From an uncultured Collinsella sp. (lineage in GTDB: Bacteria > Actinomycetota > Coriobacteriia > Coriobacteriales > Coriobacteriaceae), in NCBI GenBank assembly GCA_900544115.1, contig UQTW01000015.1, forward strand, positions 1-52,354: 52,354 nucleotides of DNA, written 5' to 3'. Made by a program: the position numbers and the translations under genes. The notes beneath the pieces were generated by a model. It was not told where the DNA came from, did not search any database, and was given only the letters and a program-made list of their open reading frames with translations. This document shows positions 8,524 to 15,197 of this stretch, one piece after another; position 1 is the first letter of the stretch; every line of letters starts with the position of its first letter.

Positions 8524-10479
8524 ATGGAACAGAGGGTCCTCGGGGGAAGATACCTCCTCAAGGATAAGGTGGGAACGGGCGGTATGGCGACCGTCTACCG
8601 CGCACAGGATCAGGTCCTCGACCGCACGGTTGCCGTCAAGATCATGCTGCCGCAGTATGCCGGCGACGCCACCTTCGCCGCTCGCTTTAAGCAGGAGGCC
8701 CAGGCAGCTGCCGGCCTGTCCTCCCCCTATATCGTGGGCGTCTACGACTGGGGCAAGGACGGCGACACCTATTACATCGTCATGGAGTACCTGCGCGGTA
8801 CCGACCTTAAGAGCGGCATCAAGAGCCACGGCGCCCTCGATCCCAAGAAGGTCGCGCAGATCGGCTCGCAGATCAGCTCCGCGCTTTCGGTCGCACACAA
8901 GCACGAGATCATCCACCGCGACATTAAGCCGCAAAACATCATGGTGCTGCCCGACGGCAACATCAAGGTAATGGATTTTGGCATCGCACGCGCCAAGAAC
9001 AGTCATCTCACGCAGGACAACAATGTGCTGGGCACCGCCCACTATGTAAGCCCCGAGCAGACCCGCGGCCAGGACCTCGGTCCCACCTCGGATATCTACT
9101 CGCTGGGTGTCGTCATGTACGAGTGCGCCACCGGCCGCGTACCCTTTGACGGCGATGACGCCATCTCGGTCGCGCTCAAGCAGGTCAACGAGCTCCCCAT
9201 CCCGCCGAGCCAGATCAACTCCGGCGTCGATGCCGACCTGGAGCGCATCATCCTCAAGTGCATGGAGAAGGACCCGGCAAACCGCTTCCAGACGGCCGAC
9301 GAGCTGCGTCAGGTGCTCAACAGCTACCTGTCCGGCCGTGCTGTCAACGTCTCGGAGCCCACGCGCGTCATCGGTGCCGCCGGCGACCTGGGTGCCACCA
9401 AGACCCGCGAGCTTTCCGACTCAACGCGCGCTATGGTTCGTCCCGTCTCGGGCGTGAGCGGTCAGAATACCGCCCGCAGCGCTGTCTCGGGCTCCACGGG
9501 CTCCTACGAGGCTGAGAAGCCTAAGTCCAACAAGAACAAGATCATCGCCGCCGTGATTGCCGCCGTCGCCGTGATTGGCATTGTAGTGGCCTTTGCCACG
9601 GGCATGTTCAGTGGCGAACAGGTCACGGTGCCCGACGTGCTGGGCAAGGACCAGGAAACCGCTATTGAGCTGATCAAGAAAGCCGGCCTTGAGGTTGGCT
9701 CCGTCGATCAGAGCTACAACGACGATGTCGACGAGGGAAAGGTCGCCGAGCAGACCCCCAACGGCAACACCAAGAAGGCCAAGGGCACGAGGGTGAACCT
9801 GGTAATCTCCAAGGGCCCTAAGCCCTCCGAGAAGGTTGAGGTTCCGCAGCTCATCGGCCTGACCAAAGACCAGGCCGAGGCCGCACTGGCAAGCGTGGGC
9901 CTGAAGGGCAGCGCTTCGGAAGAAGCCAACGAGGCCGAAGAGGGCCAGGTCTTTGAACAGAGCACTGCTGCCGGCAAGGAGGTCGAGAAGGGCACGACCA
10001 TCTCGTACAAGGTCTCCAGCGGCCCGGACACCACCTCGGTGCCCGATCTGACCGACATGACCGAGGCCCAGGCGCGCAACGCTCTCGACATGGCTGGCTT
10101 TGGCGTCGACGTGAGCTACCAGGAAAACGACTCGGTTACCGAGGGTACCGTAATTAGCTGGAACCCCAGCGGCAAGCAGAAGCCCGGTGCCACGATCACC
10201 GTCGTCATCGCCAAGAAGTCCGGCAAGGCCAGCGTCCCGGGCAACCTGTACGGCAAGAGCATCTCCGCCGCCGTCACCGCGCTCAACAACGCCGGTTTCT
10301 ACAACATCAGCTTCTGTGACCAGAACGGCAACCCTGTGAGCGGCAACGAGAATGCCACCGTTACGGGCGTCTCCCCCACCGGTAAGCAATCCACCGACAG
10401 CACGATTACGCTGACGGTCGCACTTTCTGGCTCGGGTTCGGGCTCGGGCACGGGCGACGATTCCGGTACGGCCAACTAG
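8524..10479 (+). CDS. pknB: Ser/Thr protein kinase with four PASTA repeats (PknB)
   Basis: The 651-aa protein has a cytoplasmic kinase domain (GTGGMATVYRA near residue 17, VAVKIM near 38, HRDIKPQN near 133, DFG near 151, SPEQ activation segment). A ~75-residue juxtamembrane stretch leads to a membrane helix near 340-362. Four extracellular PASTA repeats follow, each opening with a V-P motif (VPDVLG, VPQLIG, VPDLTD, VPGNLY), and the tail is Ser/Gly-rich. PASTA kinases sense muropeptides or lipid II and control cell-wall growth; the upstream FHA proteins and SEDS-PBP are likely partners. ATG 8524 is chosen because AGGAG sits 5-6 nt before it; ATG 8509 lacks such a site. Confidence 0.95.
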   Translation: MEQRVLGGRYLLKDKVGTGGMATVYRAQDQVLDRTVAVKIMLPQYAGDATFAARFKQEAQAAAGLSSPYIVGVYDWGKDGDTYYIVMEYLRGTDLKSGIKSHGALDPKKVAQIGSQISSALSVAHKHEIIHRDIKPQNIMVLPDGNIKVMDFGIARAKNSHLTQDNNVLGTAHYVSPEQTRGQDLGPTSDIYSLGVVMYECATGRVPFDGDDAISVALKQVNELPIPPSQINSGVDADLERIILKCMEKDPANRFQTADELRQVLNSYLSGRAVNVSEPTRVIGAAGDLGATKTRELSDSTRAMVRPVSGVSGQNTARSAVSGSTGSYEAEKPKSNKNKIIAAVIAAVAVIGIVVAFATGMFSGEQVTVPDVLGKDQETAIELIKKAGLEVGSVDQSYNDDVDEGKVAEQTPNGNTKKAKGTRVNLVISKGPKPSEKVEVPQLIGLTKDQAEAALASVGLKGSASEEANEAEEGQVFEQSTAAGKEVEKGTTISYKVSSGPDTTSVPDLTDMTEAQARNALDMAGFGVDVSYQENDSVTEGTVISWNPSGKQKPGATITVVIAKKSGKASVPGNLYGKSISAAVTALNNAGFYNISFCDQNGNPVSGNENATVTGVSPTGKQSTDSTITLTVALSGSGSGSGTGDDSGTAN

Positions 10480-10531
10480 TCGCCACCCCACCGCCCATTA
10501 CGGCTCTCGCCGCAAACATATTCACTCACAG

Positions 10532-10571
10532 GCGCCCGCTTGCTCCCCCAGCAAGCGGGCGCTTCGTTTTT
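10532..10571 (+). terminator. Intrinsic terminator after pknB
   Basis: GCGCCCGCTTGCT pairs with AGCAAGCGGGCGC across a short C-rich loop and is followed by TTCGTTTTT. It closes the kinase/cell-wall operon 53 nt after the pknB stop. Confidence 0.9.
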
Positions 10572-10590
10572 GACATGGCATGAACCAGAA

Positions 10591-10621
10591 GAGCCCGGCA
10601 CCGTGGCGGTGTTCCGGGCTC
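10591..10621 (-). terminator. Hairpin downstream of tRNA-Arg
   Basis: GAGCCCGG (10591-10598) pairs with CCGGGCTC (10614-10621), and CACCG with CGGTG inside. It lies 11 nt beyond the tRNA 3' end on the tRNA strand. No T tract follows, so termination is only probable. Confidence 0.45.
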
Positions 10622-10631
10622 GACAAATCTC

Positions 10632-10707
10632 TGGTGCCCCCGGGCGGATTCGAACCGTCGACACCCGCTTTAGGAGAGCGGTGCTCTATCCCCTGAGCTA
10701 CGGAGGC
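10632..10707 (-). tRNA. tRNA-Arg (anticodon CCT)
   Basis: The minus strand folds into a full cloverleaf. Acceptor GCCTCCG pairs with CGGGGGC, discriminator A is followed by an encoded CCA. The anticodon stem CCGCT/AGCGG holds loop CTCCTAA, giving anticodon CCT (reads AGG). The T-loop GTTCGAATC is intact. It is 76 nt with CCA. Confidence 0.96.
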
Positions 10708-10788
10708 ATGCTGTACTAGTGTAGCAGATTTACGCCGCTGTAATGCAACGTATAGCCACTCTTCGAAGTTGCGGTGGAACAGCCCTCC

Positions 10789-10987
10789 GGAAAGTGCGTC
10801 CCACTATCCAGGCAAATTCTGGGTCAGACTTTCCCCATGAGACTTCGCTGGGAAACTGTGACCCAGAATTTCGGCTCGAAACGGGACACGGTTTCCCAAA
10901 CGACCCCGTTCCGGAAACTACATCCCGGAATCGACGCTCGAACTGGGATGCACTTTCCCGATCGAGCCACATGGGAGACTGCGCCCC
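10789..10987. repeat. Intergenic array of seven alternating 14-bp motifs
   Basis: Degenerate copies of the motif seen at 125-262 occur at 10789 (-), 10821 (+), 10851 (-), 10883 (+), 10913 (-), 10945 (+) and about 10974 (-). Steps are 32, 30, 32, 30, 32 and ~29 bp with strict alternation. Examples are GGAAAGTGCGTCCC and GGGATGCACTTTCC. The 18-nt spacers of the minus-plus pairs match those of the first array in part (CCAGG-CAA-ATTCT and GAATTTCGGCTCGAAA). No gene lies between the tRNA and the DUF956 gene, so this array is the content of that gap. Confidence 0.8.
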
Positions 10988-11012
10988 ACTTTGAGGGGGC
11001 GCTCTTTAATGA

Positions 11013-11411
11013 CTACTTGCCTTTGTGGAAAAGGTTTTTGATAACGGAGGGGATGCTCTTGGCGCCCTTGGCCGTCACATCGATAAAGTCGGGCGAACGC
11101 ACGAGCTTATCCTCGTCGACGTACTTACGGACCGCGCGAAGCGTCTCTTTATCGTCGCGCGTCGAAAACGTAAAGTGGCCGTTGTCCTTGGTGAAGATAG
11201 CAAAACGCGTAATCTTCTTGGTGCCGCGCAAAACCTCGGCGGCAATATAGTCGACCTCGTCCCACGGGATTTGGATATAATCCTCGGGATTACGCTCGTT
11301 ATAGTACTCAAACGCCTTATTGCCCACCATCACGTTACCGTGACTGGTAAGCCCCATCAGGCAGGTTGCCGGCGTTGCCAGATCGACCGTGCTGTTCTGA
11401 GATTGCGCCAT
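11013..11411 (-). CDS. manO: DUF956 family protein (ManO-like, PTS-associated)
   Basis: The 132-aa protein matches the DUF956 family (features such as NSTVDLATPATCLMG, EYYN, IPWDEVDYI and FTFST), which almost always lies at the 3' end of mannose-family PTS operons; a regulatory role has been proposed. ATG 11411 is preferred over the far upstream in-frame start because GAGG lies 5 nt before it. The gene is separated from the IID gene by a hairpin, so its expression may be lower than that of the transporter. Confidence 0.85.
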   Translation of the reverse strand: MAQSQNSTVDLATPATCLMGLTSHGNVMVGNKAFEYYNERNPEDYIQIPWDEVDYIAAEVLRGTKKITRFAIFTKDNGHFTFSTRDDKETLRAVRKYVDEDKLVRSPDFIDVTAKGAKSIPSVIKNLFHKGK

Positions 11412-11439
11412 ACGCGCCTCGCCCTCCAAATAAAACAAT

Positions 11440-11475
11440 CGGACCGCATCCAGTGTACCCACCGGGTGCGGTCCG
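11440..11475 (-). terminator. Hairpin between the IID gene and the DUF956 gene
   Basis: On the minus strand CGGACCGCACCC pairs with GGATGCGGTCCG (one mismatch) and is followed by ATTGTTTTATTT. It lies 57 nt past the IID stop and just before the DUF956 Shine-Dalgarno. It probably terminates most manXYZ transcripts and limits read-through. Confidence 0.65.
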
Positions 11476-11531
11476 TTTCAATGGCTCAAAAGCCCTTGCC
11501 TAGCAACTCTCGGTCTTAAGCCGAAGCGTGC

Positions 11532-12452
11532 TTACATGAAGCCGCAGACGCGACCGATGATGCCGACGGCGAAGAGAGCCAGGATGATGACGATCGGGCT
11601 GACCTTCTTCTTGAGGAGCTTGCAGACCAGAAGGGTCAGGCACACGGCGGCAAGGCCGGGGATGAGCTGATCGAGGTTGGCCTGAAGCGTGGTGACCTTC
11701 ACCGGGTCGAGTGCGTTGGCACCGACAGAGCTGTACATCGTCAATGCCTGCTTGATGCCCTCAGAACCGGCGGGCAGGTTGGCCCAGTCGATATAGGCGC
11801 CAGCGGACTGCGTGACCTTGGAGACGACCGGGGTGAAGGAGATGGACACCCAGCGCTCGACCAGGGCGCCGATGATGAACATACCCAGGATGGAAGCACC
11901 CTCGGTGACCTTGCCCATCAGACCGCCGGAGAGGTCCTTGGCGATGGAGGAGCCGACCTTGTAGCCAAACTCCTGCGTGTACCACAGGAAGGCGTAACGG
12001 ATGATGTTCCACGCGAAGAAGAACAGCAGCGGACCGGCGATGCTGCCGGACAGGGCCAGGGAAGCGCCCAGTGCACCCAGAATCGGGCGAAGGGTGAACC
12101 AGAAGGCGGGGTCGCCGACGCCGGCGAGCGGGCCCATCATACCGACCTTGACGCCCTGAATGGCGACGTCGTCAATCGGAGCACCGTTGGCGCGCTCCTC
12201 CTCGAGGGCGAGGGTAACGCCAATGACGGGGGCGGAAACATAGGGGTGGGTGTTATAGAACTCCAGGTGGCGCTTAAGAGCGGCAATCTGGTCATCCTTG
12301 CTGGTGTAGAGCTTCTTGATCGCAGGGATCATTGCGAAGCACCAGCCGCCGTTCTGCATACGCTCGTAGTTCCACGAGCCCTGAAGGAACTGATGACGGA
12401 AGCAAACCTTCTTACGGTCAGCCTTGGTGAGCTGAATCTTGTTCTCTGCCAT
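11532..12452 (-). CDS. manZ: PTS mannose/fructose/sorbose family IID component
   Basis: The ~306-aa protein of the EIID-Man family forms, with IIC, the membrane channel for hexoses such as mannose and glucose. The N-terminal signature includes RHQFLQGSWNYERMQN and GWCFAMIP, followed by PVIGVTLALEEE and hydrophobic C-terminal segments ending KKKVSPIVIILALFAVGI. ATG 12452 is preferred over GTG 12461: GAGGGGAG lies 8 nt before the ATG. It lies 16 nt after the IIC gene in a tight operon. Confidence 0.93.
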   Translation of the reverse strand: MAENKIQLTKADRKKVCFRHQFLQGSWNYERMQNGGWCFAMIPAIKKLYTSKDDQIAALKRHLEFYNTHPYVSAPVIGVTLALEEERANGAPIDDVAIQGVKVGMMGPLAGVGDPAFWFTLRPILGALGASLALSGSIAGPLLFFFAWNIIRYAFLWYTQEFGYKVGSSIAKDLSGGLMGKVTEGASILGMFIIGALVERWVSISFTPVVSKVTQSAGAYIDWANLPAGSEGIKQALTMYSSVGANALDPVKVTTLQANLDQLIPGLAAVCLTLLVCKLLKKKVSPIVIILALFAVGIIGRVCGFM

Positions 12453-12468
12453 ATGTATCACTCCCCTC

Positions 12469-13287
12469 CTACTCGTAATCGTTCAGAATGTCGCCGAGCG
12501 GGTCACCGGAGCCACCGCCCATGCCGCCACCCTGCTTGGCCAGATCCTTAAGGCCAAGGTAGATGAGGGCAAGGGAGATGCCGATGAGGCCAAGGGCGAT
12601 CAGCGTGAGCTGAGGGATGGCAGCAAGGACAAAGCCGAGGATGAAGAACGGCCAGGTCTCCTTGGTGGCCATCATGTTGATGACCATGGCGTAACCGACG
12701 GAAGCGACCATGCCGCCGCCGACAGCCATGCCGCCGGACAGCCAATCGGGCATAGCGTTAAGCGCGTTGGTAACGGCCTCGGCCGGGATGATGCACAGAA
12801 GTACTGCCGGGATGGCGATACGAACACCCTGCATGAGGATGCCGGCGTACTGCCAACGCTCGATGCCGGCGAAGTCGCCCTTCTCGGCGCAGGCGTCCAT
12901 GGCGTGAACCATAGCGGTAGCCAGGGTACGGCAGATCATGGTCAGGAACAGACCAGCGACCGACAGCGGGACGGCGACGGCGATGGCGGCGGTAACGGCC
13001 TTGGCCGAATCGGTGGCGCCACCGTTGAGGGCGAGCACCATGATGATCGAAGAAGCGACCGAGGCCAGAGCGGCGTCAGGCGCGACGGCGGCGCCGACGT
13101 TAGCCCAGCCAAGGGCCATCATCTGGAGCGAACCGCCCAGGAGGATGCCCTCCTGAAGGTGACCGGTTACGAGACCGATAAGCGTGCATGCCACGAGCGG
13201 CTGATGGAACTGGAACTCATCCAGAATGCCTTCCATACCGGCAAGCAACGCGACAATCGCAACAAGCAGAATAGTGATTGCAGACAT
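12469..13287 (-). CDS. manY: PTS mannose/fructose/sorbose family IIC component
   Basis: The 272-aa polytopic protein starts MSAITILLVAIVALLAGME and contains TLIGLVTGHLQEGILLGG and MMALGWANVGAAVAPDAAL, both typical of EIIC-Man. It forms the sugar translocation pathway with IID. GGAGGG precedes the ATG by 8 nt. The C-terminal tail is Gly-rich (KQGGGMGGGSGD). Confidence 0.94.
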   Translation of the reverse strand: MSAITILLVAIVALLAGMEGILDEFQFHQPLVACTLIGLVTGHLQEGILLGGSLQMMALGWANVGAAVAPDAALASVASSIIMVLALNGGATDSAKAVTAAIAVAVPLSVAGLFLTMICRTLATAMVHAMDACAEKGDFAGIERWQYAGILMQGVRIAIPAVLLCIIPAEAVTNALNAMPDWLSGGMAVGGGMVASVGYAMVINMMATKETWPFFILGFVLAAIPQLTLIALGLIGISLALIYLGLKDLAKQGGGMGGGSGDPLGDILNDYE

Positions 13288-13305
13288 GTATCGGACCCTC
13301 CTTTA

Positions 13306-14295
13306 CTATGCTTGAGCGGCCAGTTCGGCCTTAGCTTTCTTCAACATGGCGTCGAGATCCTCGGAGGAATCCGAAGGAACCTTGCGGACCTCGAACTTGA
13401 CGCCCTTGGCCTTGAGAGCCTCGATGGTCTTGACATCGTCATCGCCCATGGCGACGGCGTTAGTGACGACGACCTTGCCCTTGGAGTGGGCCATGGAACC
13501 GATGTTGGCTTCCTTGATGTCGACGCCGGCCTCGATGGCCCTGAGCAGATCCTGCGGGTTCTCGAACAGCAGCATCGCCTTGGTGTCGCCAAAGCGCGTG
13601 TCCTTGACGACCTCGGCCATCTTCTTGATAGGCACGACGTTGGCGTGGACTCCCGGAGGGGCAGCCTGCTCGATCATGGTCTTGCGGAGCTCGTCGTGAG
13701 CAACGCTGTCGGAGACCACGATGATGCGGTTGGGGTTGATCTGCTTGGTCCACGTGGTGGCCACCTGACCATGCAGCAGGCGCGTGTCGATACGGACGTG
13801 GGCGATCTTGATGTGCCCGTCGCCGATGACCGTTCCCGGAGGGATGGCGCCTGCAGGAGCAGCGGCGGCCGCAGCCGGCTTCTTCTCCTCGGGCTCCAGA
13901 GACTCGGGCTTGACGCGCACGCCAGCCTTAGCCTCAGTCACGAGATGTTTTGCGATCGCATGTGCAGTGTTCTTTGCGTCAAAGCGCTGCGAATATGCCT
14001 CGATGAGCATAGGCAGGTTGACACCGGTGACGATAGCCCAGGAATCGTGGCCCTCGATGAGCCCGCTGATCTGGTTGAACGGCGTGCCGCCCCACAGATC
14101 AACGAGGAAGAGCACCTGCTCCTGGTCCTCGAAGGAAGCGATTGCTTCCTCGACCTTGGCACGGAAGTCGTCGGGGCCCATGCTCGGCTCGAGCGAGACC
14201 ACGGCAACAGACGGCTGATCGCCAAAGACCATCGAGCCCGTCTGCTTGATTCCAGCCGCCAAGTCACCATGGCTAGCAAGAACAATACTTACCAT
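13306..14295 (-). CDS. manX: PTS mannose family IIAB fusion component
   Basis: The ~329-aa soluble protein fuses EIIA and EIIB. The IIA part (1 to ~125) has SHGDLA near the N-terminus, holding the phosphorylated His. An Ala/Pro linker leads to IIB (~160 onward) with RIDTRLLHGQVATTW, whose His receives the phosphate. It passes phosphate from HPr to the incoming sugar. ATG 14295 is preferred over GTG 14298 because GGAGG lies 7 nt upstream. It is the first gene of manXYZ. Confidence 0.94.
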   Translation of the reverse strand: MVSIVLASHGDLAAGIKQTGSMVFGDQPSVAVVSLEPSMGPDDFRAKVEEAIASFEDQEQVLFLVDLWGGTPFNQISGLIEGHDSWAIVTGVNLPMLIEAYSQRFDAKNTAHAIAKHLVTEAKAGVRVKPESLEPEEKKPAAAAAAPAGAIPPGTVIGDGHIKIAHVRIDTRLLHGQVATTWTKQINPNRIIVVSDSVAHDELRKTMIEQAAPPGVHANVVPIKKMAEVVKDTRFGDTKAMLLFENPQDLLRAIEAGVDIKEANIGSMAHSKGKVVVTNAVAMGDDDVKTIEALKAKGVKFEVRKVPSDSSEDLDAMLKKAKAELAAQA

Positions 14296-14613
14296 CACAT
14301 AACCTCCTTTTTGTCTACGTATTTCCTACACGACAATAAAGGAGTATACCTGTTCGCCTTGTGGATTTATAGCTAAATTCGCAAACGGTTGCATTATTTG
14401 TTTAAACGTCTAAGTTTGTTACAAATTGATTACGTTGCTGATTTACAGCTCATTGCCTACTAAAACGTGATTTCCCAATTACTTTCACAGATATATACAG
14501 ACACTCTGTTCATTAACGCCGCTTTTAGGTTAATCCCAATGCGCCTGCGTGCCGCTATTTTGTTTAAACAGACATAACTTGACTAATTGTATAACTTATG
14601 CTCTAGCGCAAGT
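14296..14613 (-). promoter_or_regulatory. man operon upstream region with a LacI-like dyad
   Basis: This AT-rich non-coding stretch separates manX from hypA. GCAAACGGTTGC (14381-14392) is a near-perfect dyad of the LacI/CcpA operator style, about 86 bp before the manX start. On the minus strand TATACT (rc of 14343-14348) could be a -10 box, without a clear -35. I saw no -12/-24 pair of the sigma-54 type used by many Firmicute man operons. Confidence 0.35.
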
Positions 14614-14667
14614 AGTCGTTGGGGACGTTCTTAAACGACTAGTCAAACAAGAACGTCCCCAACGACT
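14614..14667. repeat. GGGGAC-core palindrome, 19-bp arms
   Basis: The arms are 14614-14632 and 14649-14667, perfectly complementary over 19 bp, with core GGGGACGTTCTT and a 16-nt loop. It lies 5 nt beyond the hypA stop codon. It may end hypA transcription, but there is no T tract, and its core matches palindromes elsewhere in the window. Confidence 0.8.
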
Positions 14668-14672
14668 AGGGG

Positions 14673-15101
14673 CTAGACGATGTGGAGAGGGTTAGCGGCG
14701 TCGACGGCGTCGGGGGCGTCAGAAGGGCCGCCGGGGGCAGCGTCTGCCGGATCCTCGTCGGGGGTCTCGATCTGCTTGATCATGACCTCTTGGCCCTGGA
14801 GCAAATAGGTATCGCCACTGCCGCAATGGGGGCAGGTCTTGCCGTGCTCGACTGTCGCATAGTCGCGGCCGCACGCCTCGCAATGCGTCACGGCCTCGAC
14901 GGGCTCCACGATAAGCTCCGCGCCCTGCGTGATGGACTTTTTATCTGCCGCCCAGCGCCAAGCGTCGAGCAGCAAGTCGGGAACGACGCCCGAGACCTCG
15001 CCCAGCAGCAGCGTGACGCTCGAAACGCGACGCACGCCATTGGCGCGCGCCACGTTCTCAACATCGCGAATAATGTGATAAACGATTCCCAATTCATGCA
15101 A
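14673..15101 (-). CDS. hypA: Hydrogenase nickel-insertion protein HypA
   Basis: The 142-aa protein begins MHELGIV, whose His2 region binds nickel in HypA, and has the zinc site CEAC...CPHC near residues 74-95. It delivers Ni2+ with HypB to the [NiFe]-hydrogenase large subunit. The C-terminal ~25 residues are an acidic/Pro extension beyond the usual ~115 aa. It is apart from the hypFCDE cluster at 45993-51047, and hypB is not in the window. Confidence 0.93.
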   Translation of the reverse strand: MHELGIVYHIIRDVENVARANGVRRVSSVTLLLGEVSGVVPDLLLDAWRWAADKKSITQGAELIVEPVEAVTHCEACGRDYATVEHGKTCPHCGSGDTYLLQGQEVMIKQIETPDEDPADAAPGGPSDAPDAVDAANPLHIV

Positions 15102-15146
15102 GGTAGAAACCTTTCAACAACGGTTGATGCGATGCAAACTCAAAGC

Positions 15147-15182
15147 AAGGGGACGGCGAAATCTAGTCTGCGCCGTCCCCTT
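15147..15182. repeat. GGGGACGG-core palindrome
   Basis: AAGGGGACGGCG (15147-15158) pairs with CGCCGTCCCCTT (15171-15182). It lies between the 3' end of the flavin oxidoreductase gene and the start of hypA. It could act as a terminator for the oxidoreductase gene, but it shares the GGGGAC core with other palindromes here. Confidence 0.7.
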
Positions 15183-15197
15183 ACCCGCCATGGTTAC

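Noticed and set aside
12439..14376. Long open frame on the plus strand opposite manXYZ
   Set aside because: It is antisense to three certain PTS genes, has a low-complexity Gly/Asp/His-rich translation and no ribosome site; an effect of GC-rich codon use.
14296..14613. Sigma-54 promoter for the man operon
   Set aside because: No GG-N10-GC element at -24/-12 could be found, and no ManR-type activator gene is adjacent.
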